Assembly: GCA_028704435.1 (NCBI GenBank) | Contig: JAQWFL010000024.1 | Span: 1 to 40,573, forward strand | Direction: 5' to 3' | Length of the DNA: 40,573 bases | Source of the DNA: Anaerostipes sp. | GTDB lineage: Bacteria; Bacillota; Clostridia; Lachnospirales; Lachnospiraceae | Shown: positions 34,563-40,573 of the stretch, piece after piece | Position numbering within the stretch: the stretch's first letter is position 1 | How the letters are laid out: every line of letters begins with the position of its first letter | The notes under the pieces: model-generated | Database searches by the model: none | The model's input: the letters and a program-made list of their open reading frames with translations, nothing else | What the model was told of the DNA's origin: nothing | Translations under genes and position numbers: made by a program

Positions 34563-34820
34563 TTATTTACCTTTTGTCAAATATTCTTCAATTGTAGAAA
34601 CAGCCTGCTCTTCATCTTGACCATCTGCAATCAAAGTCAACTCTTTCGTATTCTCAACCCCAAGACTCATCATTCCCATGATACTTTTCATATTGATTTG
34701 CTTGTTATCAATCTCGATTTGAAGTCGGCTTTCAAACTGACTCGCCATCTGTACTAAAAGTGCAATTGGTCTATCTGCACTCTTGGTATTCATCTGAATG
34801 TTTACACTTCTTGAAATCAT
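34563..34820 (-). CDS. crh: HPr-like protein lacking the phosphocarrier histidine (Crh-like)
   Basis: 85 residues with the full HPr fold length. Aligned by position, residues 13-18 read KSADRP where HPr has GLHARP, so the PEP-dependent phosphorylation site His15 is alanine. Ser46 is intact in KSIMGMMSLG, the site phosphorylated by HprK. This matches Crh of Bacillus subtilis, which cannot carry phosphate for sugar transport but co-activates CcpA after Ser46 phosphorylation. The gene overlaps the whiA stop (ATGA), as Crh follows the WhiA gene in B. subtilis, and hprK is in the same operon. Crh-like is inferred from residues and context; no interaction is shown. A PTS-competent HPr should be encoded elsewhere. 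Confidence 0.88.
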   Translation of the reverse strand: MISRSVNIQMNTKSADRPIALLVQMASQFESRLQIEIDNKQINMKSIMGMMSLGVENTKELTLIADGQDEEQAVSTIEEYLTKGK

Positions 34821-35746
34821 AATCTTCCTCCAACTTTCATATCATCCGCAATTCGGCTTAATTTCTTCATTCGATGATTCACTCCCGACTTTCCTACTGG
34901 TGGTGAAAGCATCTCACCTAGCTCCTTCAATGATGCTTCTGGGTTATCTAGTCTTAGATTCGCTACATCTCTCAACCCTTGATTCAATTCTGAAAACTTA
35001 CCACGTTCTATGATAAATTCAATGTCTTCAAGTTGTTTTACTGCAGCCGAAACTGTTTTGTTAATATTCGCAGTTTCACAGTTCACTCTTCGATTCACAC
35101 TATTACGCATATCTTTCATAATACGTATGTTCTCAAGATTCATCAAAGCAATATGTGCTTCCATAATATTCAGTACATCAACAATCTTGGCACCTTCTTT
35201 TATGTAAATCACATGATACTTCTTTCGTAGCACAATCTTAGCATCTAAATCAAAAGAATTCATAATATCTCTCAGCTTCTGAGCTAATACTTGTGACATT
35301 GTTGTAATCTCAAAATGATAGTGTTTTTCAGGATCACTCATGGAACCTGCCCCAAGAAATGCACCTCTAAGATACGCTCTTTTACAGCATGTGTTCTGTA
35401 GTATAATCCCAAAATTATTATTATCTAAAAGTTTTACTGCCTTTAATATTAAAACAGTTTCATCATGATTGTCAACAAAAACCGAGTAATTTCGATTTCT
35501 TTTTAAGTAATCATTCCTTTGTACAGATAACTTTGCACTAACTCCAAAGGTCTCCTTTATCAACGAAAAAAAGTGTTTTGCCACTGCTGGATTTTCTGTA
35601 TGTATCCCCAGAGAATACTTTACATTAGAATCGATTTTCACCTGCCCACAATACTGAATCATCGCTGCAGTTTCCGCCAGCTTACAATGTCTGGAGCCGC
35701 TATCAATTCTAGAAAGTTCTTCTTTAATATCTGTTGAAAATGACAT
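34817..35746 (-). CDS. whiA: DNA-binding protein WhiA
   Basis: 309 residues. An N-terminal LAGLIDADG-like domain of the homing endonuclease type (about 10-185, with CCKRAYLRGAFLGAGSMSDPEKHYHFEI) has degenerated catalytic positions, followed by a C-terminal helix-turn-helix domain (LRDVANLRLDNPEASLKELGEMLSPPVGKSGVNHRMKKL). WhiA controls sporulation genes in Streptomyces and affects cell division and chromosome segregation in Bacillus. It is encoded five bases after rapZ and overlaps the HPr-like gene. Confidence 0.95.
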   Translation of the reverse strand: MSFSTDIKEELSRIDSGSRHCKLAETAAMIQYCGQVKIDSNVKYSLGIHTENPAVAKHFFSLIKETFGVSAKLSVQRNDYLKRNRNYSVFVDNHDETVLILKAVKLLDNNNFGIILQNTCCKRAYLRGAFLGAGSMSDPEKHYHFEITTMSQVLAQKLRDIMNSFDLDAKIVLRKKYHVIYIKEGAKIVDVLNIMEAHIALMNLENIRIMKDMRNSVNRRVNCETANINKTVSAAVKQLEDIEFIIERGKFSELNQGLRDVANLRLDNPEASLKELGEMLSPPVGKSGVNHRMKKLSRIADDMKVGGRL

Positions 35747-35751
35747 TTTCC

Positions 35752-36606
35752 TTACCTCATTATATCTCTATGTTCCACCTTAGCCAGATATGGCAGAGAA
35801 TTTAATCTTTCTGCCAGTTTATTTGTAATTGTTACAGAACGGTGCTTTCCACCAGTACATCCGATTCCAACAACCAAGTTATATTTTCCTTCTTTAATGT
35901 AATTAGGAATTAAAAATGTCAGCATATCTTCTAACTTGTCTAAAAATTCATGAGCCTCTTTACAATTCAAAACAAAGTCTTGGATTGGTTTATCATTTCC
36001 CGTTAATGGGCGTAACTCCAAATCATAATATGGATTCGGCAGAAACCTTACATCAAACACTAAATCAACATCCGGCGGAATCCCGTATTTAAACCCAAAT
36101 GAACTAACTGCCACATTAAAATTCTTGTATGAATTCTCTTTTAAAAAGATATCGTCTAACTCCATCTTTAATTCCCGTGTCAAAAGCTGACTGGTATCTA
36201 CGACATAATTCGCTCTTTTCTTCAAGAAATCAATAGCTTCCCTTTCTTTTAGAATTCCATCCTCGATTCTCCCATTTCTTGCAAGGGGGTGATTCCTTCT
36301 CGTTTCTTTGTACCGTTTGATTAAAATACGATTGCTTGCATTTAAAAACAAAATCTCATATTCAATGCCCCGGTCGGTTAATTTTCTTAGTTCTCCCTCA
36401 AGTTCTGAAATTTTTGCTCCACTGCGAATATCAATTCCAAGGGCAATTTTTGACACATCAATATTATCTTCCTCTGATAAGTCAGCAAATTTGTTTAATA
36501 AACTGACTGGTAAATTGTCCACACAAAAGTATCCAACATCTTCTAGCATTCGAAGTGCTGTGCTTTTTCCTGCGCCAGACATCCCCGTTACAATGACTAA
36601 CTTCAT
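35752..36606 (-). CDS. rapZ: RNase adapter RapZ / nucleotide-binding protein YvcJ
   Basis: 284 residues. Walker A GMSGAGKSTALRML (about 8-21), Walker B-like region GIDIRSG, and the conserved C-terminal VVGIGCTGGKHRSVTITNKLAERL (about 245-268) identify the family. In E. coli RapZ guides sRNA decay controlling GlmS; in Bacillus YvcJ hydrolyses GTP and affects competence. In B. subtilis yvcK (glmR) separates yvcJ and whiA, but here they are directly adjacent. Confidence 0.94.
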   Translation of the reverse strand: MKLVIVTGMSGAGKSTALRMLEDVGYFCVDNLPVSLLNKFADLSEEDNIDVSKIALGIDIRSGAKISELEGELRKLTDRGIEYEILFLNASNRILIKRYKETRRNHPLARNGRIEDGILKEREAIDFLKKRANYVVDTSQLLTRELKMELDDIFLKENSYKNFNVAVSSFGFKYGIPPDVDLVFDVRFLPNPYYDLELRPLTGNDKPIQDFVLNCKEAHEFLDKLEDMLTFLIPNYIKEGKYNLVVGIGCTGGKHRSVTITNKLAERLNSLPYLAKVEHRDIMR

Positions 36607-36615
36607 AGTTCTCCT

Positions 36616-37530
36616 TTAAAATTTTCCTACTCTTTTGACTTCTGGTTCTAACATTACACCAAACTTTTCATGTACCTTTTCCTGCACATCCTCGATTAAT
36701 CTAAGTACATCAGCTGCTGTCGCTTTATCTTGATTCACTACAAATCCACAATGTTTATCAGATACTCTAGCCCCTCCTACTTGATAACCTCTTAAGTTGG
36801 TATCTTGAATTAACTTCCCTGCAAAATATCCCTCTGGCCGCTTAAATGTACTTCCTGCACTTGGAAATTCAAGTGGCTGTTTTGTTCTTCGTGCCATTGA
36901 ATATTCATCCATCTTACTTTTTATTTCATATGCTTTTCCAGGTTTTAATTTGATAACTCCTTCTAGTACAACATACTCTTCTTTTAAAATATTGCTTGTA
37001 CGATATCCTAGTTCAAGATCTCCTGCCGGAATTTTCTTAATTTTCAATTCCTTTGTAAGTACTGTCACTTCCTTTAATACCTGTACAATTTCTCCTCCAT
37101 AGGCACCTGCATTCATGGTAATGGCTCCACCAAAAGTTCCAGGAATTCCTCCAGCAAATTCAAACCCTTCTAGCTCCTCTTTCCATGCTTCCTTTGCAAT
37201 AGAACTAAGAAGACAACCTGCACCTGCTGTGATTTCATCCCCACACACTGTGATTTGATTCATATTCTTATACACTTGAATCACAAGTCCATCCATACCT
37301 TTATCTCCGACTAAAAGGTTACTTCCATTTCCCAAAATAAAATATGGTACATTCATCTCTTTTGCACACTTGCACGCAAATAAAAGTTCCTCAATTGTTT
37401 CTGGAATTACAAATACATCTGCAGGTCCTCCAATTTTAAATGTTGTATGCTTTTTCATTGGTTCTTGTTCAAGAATACGGTCCAGTGGGTACACTTCTTT
37501 TAATCGATTTATAAATTCTTTTGCTACCAT
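36616..37530 (-). CDS. murB: UDP-N-acetylenolpyruvoylglucosamine reductase
   Basis: 304 residues. FAD-binding motifs KHTTFKIGGPADVFVIPET and LGNGSNLLVGDKGMDGLVI, AGAGCLLSSIA, the GIPGTFGGAITMNAGAYGGE segment, the substrate-binding AGSTFKRPEGYFAGKLI with its catalytic serine, and a C-terminal glutamate in FGVMLEPEVK. It belongs to the type II MurB group common in Firmicutes. It makes UDP-MurNAc in the cytoplasm. It starts one base after the hprK stop region and precedes rapZ by nine bases, so it shares the carbon-control operon. Confidence 0.95.
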   Translation of the reverse strand: MVAKEFINRLKEVYPLDRILEQEPMKKHTTFKIGGPADVFVIPETIEELLFACKCAKEMNVPYFILGNGSNLLVGDKGMDGLVIQVYKNMNQITVCGDEITAGAGCLLSSIAKEAWKEELEGFEFAGGIPGTFGGAITMNAGAYGGEIVQVLKEVTVLTKELKIKKIPAGDLELGYRTSNILKEEYVVLEGVIKLKPGKAYEIKSKMDEYSMARRTKQPLEFPSAGSTFKRPEGYFAGKLIQDTNLRGYQVGGARVSDKHCGFVVNQDKATAADVLRLIEDVQEKVHEKFGVMLEPEVKRVGKF

Positions 37531-37531
37531 C

Positions 37532-38467
37532 CTATTCCTCCAATTGTCCTGTCACTCTCTTATATAATTCCTCCGCCGCATTGTATCCCATTTTCTTCTG
37601 TCTATGGTTAATTGCTGCTGATTCTACAATCACTGCAAGATTTCGTCCTGGTCTAATTGGCAATGCGTGAGAAACAACTTTATTTCCTAAATATTCTGTA
37701 TATTTTTCATCTAGTCCCAACCGATCATAATCTGTATCTTTATTCCAGTCTTCTAATTGGATTACTAAATCAATATTTTGAGTCATCTTAACACTCTCAA
37801 CACCAAATAAATTCTTTACATCAATAATTCCAATTCCTCTAAGCTCAATAAAGAAACGAGTTACCTCTGGGGAGGATCCAATCAATGTATCTTTGCTCAC
37901 TCTTTTAATCTCAACAACATCATCTGATACTAAACGATGTCCACGCTTAATTAACTCAAGTGCTGCTTCACTCTTACCAATTCCACTTTCTCCTGTAATT
38001 AAAACTCCTTCTCCAAATACATCCACTAAAACTCCGTGAATAGAAATTCGTGGTGCTAATTCAACATTAAGCCAGCGAATTACTTCTGCCATAAATTCAG
38101 ATGTTGGATCTTCTGTAATTAAAAGCGGAACTCCATACTTTCTTGCCACCATCTTCATACGTTCGCACGGTTCAATTCCTCTACAAAAAACCATACATGG
38201 AAGATCTGTATGAAAAATCCCCTCATAAATCTTCTCTGCCTTTTCATCATCGATTAGCATCTTATTCAAATAAATATATTCTACATTTCCAATGATTTGC
38301 AGCCTATTTGTAGAAAAGTGATCAAAAAATCCAGCTAACTGTAAGGCTGGTCGATTGACTTCTGCCTGGGTAATATAACGATTATCTGTATTAATATCGG
38401 TAAAAACTGATTTCAAATTATGCTTTTTAATTAATTCTGTAACGGATACCTTGTGTTCTTGTGTCAT
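37532..38467 (-). CDS. hprK: HPr kinase/phosphorylase
   Basis: 311 residues. The C-terminal kinase domain has Walker A GVLITGESGIGKSEAALELI (about 150-169), the DDVVEIKRV segment with the catalytic aspartates, and the family signature FIELRGIGIIDVKNLFGVESV (about 206-226). The N-terminal domain (about 1-125) is less conserved. It phosphorylates Ser46 of HPr-like proteins in response to ATP and glycolytic intermediates and removes the phosphate when Pi rises, setting carbon catabolite repression. A predicted target, the Crh-like protein, is encoded in the same operon. Confidence 0.96.
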   Translation of the reverse strand: MTQEHKVSVTELIKKHNLKSVFTDINTDNRYITQAEVNRPALQLAGFFDHFSTNRLQIIGNVEYIYLNKMLIDDEKAEKIYEGIFHTDLPCMVFCRGIEPCERMKMVARKYGVPLLITEDPTSEFMAEVIRWLNVELAPRISIHGVLVDVFGEGVLITGESGIGKSEAALELIKRGHRLVSDDVVEIKRVSKDTLIGSSPEVTRFFIELRGIGIIDVKNLFGVESVKMTQNIDLVIQLEDWNKDTDYDRLGLDEKYTEYLGNKVVSHALPIRPGRNLAVIVESAAINHRQKKMGYNAAEELYKRVTGQLEE

Positions 38468-38498
38468 GATAATTACCTCCTAAATTTATTCTAGTGTA

Positions 38499-40376
38499 TC
38501 ATATTTCCTCTTTAGATTCATTGAAAAAAATATAGATTCCTTCTGCAATATTTTGTTTCATTCCTGGAACCTTCATTAATTCATCGATTGTTGCATCTTT
38601 GATATGTCCAATTTCTTTAAAATGTTTCATCAATGCTCTTCTTGTTTTTGGTCCAACTCCTTTGATATCATCTAAAATAGAATAAACCTGTCCCTTAGTT
38701 CTAAGTGAACGATGATATTCAATGGCAAATCGATGGGCTTCATCTTGAATTCGTGTCACAAGCATAAATGCCTCGCTATGTTTTGGAAAAAAGATCTCCT
38801 CGTTATTATAATACAATCCTCTGGTTCTATGATTGTCATCTTTTACCATTCCGCATACTGGTATATGAATCTTTAGACTCTCAAGGACTTTCAACGCAAC
38901 ATTTACCTGTCCTTTTCCACCATCCATTAAAAGAAGGTCCGGAAATTTCGTAAAACTTCCATACTGAAGATCTTTCTTTTGGATCATTAATTCTTCCTGC
39001 TCTTTTTTCCCATGGAGAAGCCTTCTTGTAAGAACCTCTTCCATACTTTTATAATCATCTGGTCCTGTAACCGTTTTTAATCGAAATTTTCTATAATCTC
39101 GATTCCTTGGCTTTCCATCTTCAAACACAACCATAGATGCCACCGTCTGAAAACCACTAATATTAGAAATATCAAAAGCTTCCATTCTTTTTAAATTCTC
39201 TAATCCAAGCAAGTCCTCAATCTCATGAACTGCTCCAACGGTTCTTTGTTCTTCTCTCTTAATTCGTTCTCGATCCTGTCTTAATACATTTTCGGCATTT
39301 TCCTTAGCCAGTGCTACCATTCGGTACTTCTCACCCCGTTCTGGCACACGAATATGAACTTTTGCTCCTCGTCTCTCACTTAACATCTTCTCAAGCCATT
39401 CCTGTTCTTCCATCTCACACTCTAGGAAAATCTCTTCTGGCAAATATGGTGTTCCTGCATAGAACTGTTTTGCAAACGCTCCTATTAATTCAGCCTGGTT
39501 TTCTTCTTCCTCTCTAGTCATATGAAAATGTTCTCTTCCAAGTAACTTTCCATCCCTCACAAAAAATACAGATATAACCGCGTCTTTTTTATCAAATGCC
39601 GATGCAATAATATCTCTATTTTCAAATCCTTTGTTGCTGTTAATCTTCTGTGTCAATCCAATATCGTTGACGCTCTTTAATAAATCCCGATATTCTGCTG
39701 CAAGCTCAAAATTCAATTCTTCTGAAGCTTCCATCATCTTCTCTGTGAGCATCTCCACCACTGGCTTATGATTCCCCTTTAAAAAATCCACTACCTGATT
39801 CATGGACTTTCCGTAATCTTCTTTGGAAATATAGCCCTGACAAGGTGCATTACACTGTTTAATCTGGTAATACAAACATGGTCTGTCTTTTCCAATATCT
39901 CTTGGCAGATTTCGATTACAAGTACGAATCTTAAAAATCTTTCTAAGAAGTTCCATGGTATCTCTCACTGCCCCGCCACTCTTATAGGGTCCAAAATACT
40001 TAGATCCATCCTGCTTCATCTTCCTTGCAAGCATAAGTCTTGGAAAATCTTCTTTCAGTGTCACTTTAATATATGGATATGTTTTATCATCCTTTAACAT
40101 GGTATTGTATTTAGGATGATGCTGTTTAATCAAATTATTCTCTAATACCAAAGCTTCCAACTCAGAATCTGTAATAATATATTCAAAATAATCAATGTGG
40201 GAAACCATATGTGCTATCTTGGTACTAAGATTTCGACTGTCCTGAAAATACTGTCTCACCCGATTACAAAGCCTAATCGCTTTCCCAACATAAATGATTT
40301 CTCCTTGTTTATTATGCATTAAGTAAACTCCTGGCTTTGCAGGCAATTTTTTTAATTCTTCCTGTATGTCAAACAT
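38499..40376 (-). CDS. uvrC: UvrABC excinuclease subunit C
   Basis: 625 residues from ATG 40376 ([20 protein letters not shown]) with GGAGGAG just upstream; the ATG six codons earlier is less well placed. An N-terminal GIY-YIG nuclease domain ([21 protein letters not shown]) makes the 3' cut. Then a cysteine cluster ([13 protein letters not shown]), a UVR motif (about 200-235), a C-terminal RNase H-like domain with [23 protein letters not shown] and [14 protein letters not shown] for the 5' cut, and tandem HhH motifs (about 570-620). It acts in nucleotide excision repair. First gene of the operon in this window. Confidence 0.96.
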   Translation of the reverse strand: MFDIQEELKKLPAKPGVYLMHNKQGEIIYVGKAIRLCNRVRQYFQDSRNLSTKIAHMVSHIDYFEYIITDSELEALVLENNLIKQHHPKYNTMLKDDKTYPYIKVTLKEDFPRLMLARKMKQDGSKYFGPYKSGGAVRDTMELLRKIFKIRTCNRNLPRDIGKDRPCLYYQIKQCNAPCQGYISKEDYGKSMNQVVDFLKGNHKPVVEMLTEKMMEASEELNFELAAEYRDLLKSVNDIGLTQKINSNKGFENRDIIASAFDKKDAVISVFFVRDGKLLGREHFHMTREEEENQAELIGAFAKQFYAGTPYLPEEIFLECEMEEQEWLEKMLSERRGAKVHIRVPERGEKYRMVALAKENAENVLRQDRERIKREEQRTVGAVHEIEDLLGLENLKRMEAFDISNISGFQTVASMVVFEDGKPRNRDYRKFRLKTVTGPDDYKSMEEVLTRRLLHGKKEQEELMIQKKDLQYGSFTKFPDLLLMDGGKGQVNVALKVLESLKIHIPVCGMVKDDNHRTRGLYYNNEEIFFPKHSEAFMLVTRIQDEAHRFAIEYHRSLRTKGQVYSILDDIKGVGPKTRRALMKHFKEIGHIKDATIDELMKVPGMKQNIAEGIYIFFNESKEEI

Positions 40377-40419
40377 AATGCTCCTCCATGGCATTATCTT
40401 AGCATAATTTTACGCATAA

Positions 40420-40444
40420 AAATAGCCCCAGTCATCTGGAGCTA
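40420..40444 (-). terminator. Terminator upstream of uvrC
   Basis: Minus strand TAGCTCCAG (40436-40444) pairs with CTGGGGCTA (40423-40431, one G-U), with a four-base loop, then five T residues. It ends a minus-strand unit whose last gene lies beyond the right edge. No gene was identified from 40445 to 40573; a 17-codon frame there is noted as rejected. Confidence 0.7.
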
Positions 40445-40573
40445 TCTTAAAAAGAGAGGATTAAATATATATATGAAAAACTATGTCTTAAGTATATCAG
40501 AATCCCCTCTCAATTCAATGTTCTAATCATAAACATTTCTAAACAAAGTATAAACTCATCTTATGAAATTCTT

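Noticed and set aside
40473-40526. A 17-residue plus-strand frame (MKNYVLSISESPLNSMF) preceded by AGAGAGGA
   Set aside because: The spacing is long, the region is a short AT-rich intergenic piece, and GAGAGGATT pairs with AATCCCCTCTC nearby. There is no evidence that it is translated.

Overview
The window reads as a chromosomal segment of a low-G+C Gram-positive anaerobe of the class Clostridia, most likely the family Lachnospiraceae. The clues are the AT-rich sequence, AGGAGG-type ribosome binding sites, a uvrC-hprK-murB-rapZ-whiA-HPr cluster, a KtrAB-type potassium system, and small Lachnospiraceae-type hypothetical proteins (a DUF6145-like protein beside coaX). Almost every gene lies on the minus strand. 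Only murF and one tRNA-Thr are on the plus strand.

Left part, 1 to about 11,325: an accessory element next to the 3' end of lysS. Going away from lysS it carries a DUF6075-like gene, a 59-residue DUF3970-like gene, parA, parB and a RepA_N-type replication initiator with a 17-bp iteron array inside its coding sequence. Then come a broken small gene, a four-helix membrane protein, a compact restriction-modification cassette (HTH regulator, two D12-class adenine methyltransferases, putative endonuclease), a 5'-truncated gene of unknown function, and two type II secretion F-domain (TadB/TadC-like) genes. The last of these runs off the left edge. Replication and partition genes suggest an integrated plasmid or ICE. 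The AT-rich restriction-modification block looks like a later insertion that removed the start of the unknown gene and left an orphan ribosome binding site on its other side. No integrase, relaxase or second attachment site is in view.

Right part, 11,326 to 40,573: ordinary chromosome. Blocks in order: greA-lysS; dusB-coaX-DUF6145-birA behind argF; an SGNH hydrolase; a polar amino acid ABC transporter; an SPFH/NfeD membrane pair with an SpoU-type rRNA methyltransferase and KtrA/KtrB; pfkA; dnaE; murF; a secreted papain-like protease with adhesion-like domains; an alpha/beta hydrolase; tRNA-Thr(CGT); and the uvrC-hprK-murB-rapZ-whiA-HPr operon. The terminal HPr-like protein lacks the phosphocarrier histidine but keeps the regulatory serine. 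It therefore looks like Crh, a dedicated carbon catabolite repression factor, encoded in the same operon as its presumed kinase HprK.

The items most worth a second look are the iteron origin inside repA, the palindromes and phased repeats around the rep/par genes, the two-methyltransferase restriction cassette with an unrecognised nuclease, the Tad-like genes linked to a plasmid-type replicon, the lysS junction, and the Crh-like protein. No CRISPR array, rRNA gene or complete insertion sequence was seen.
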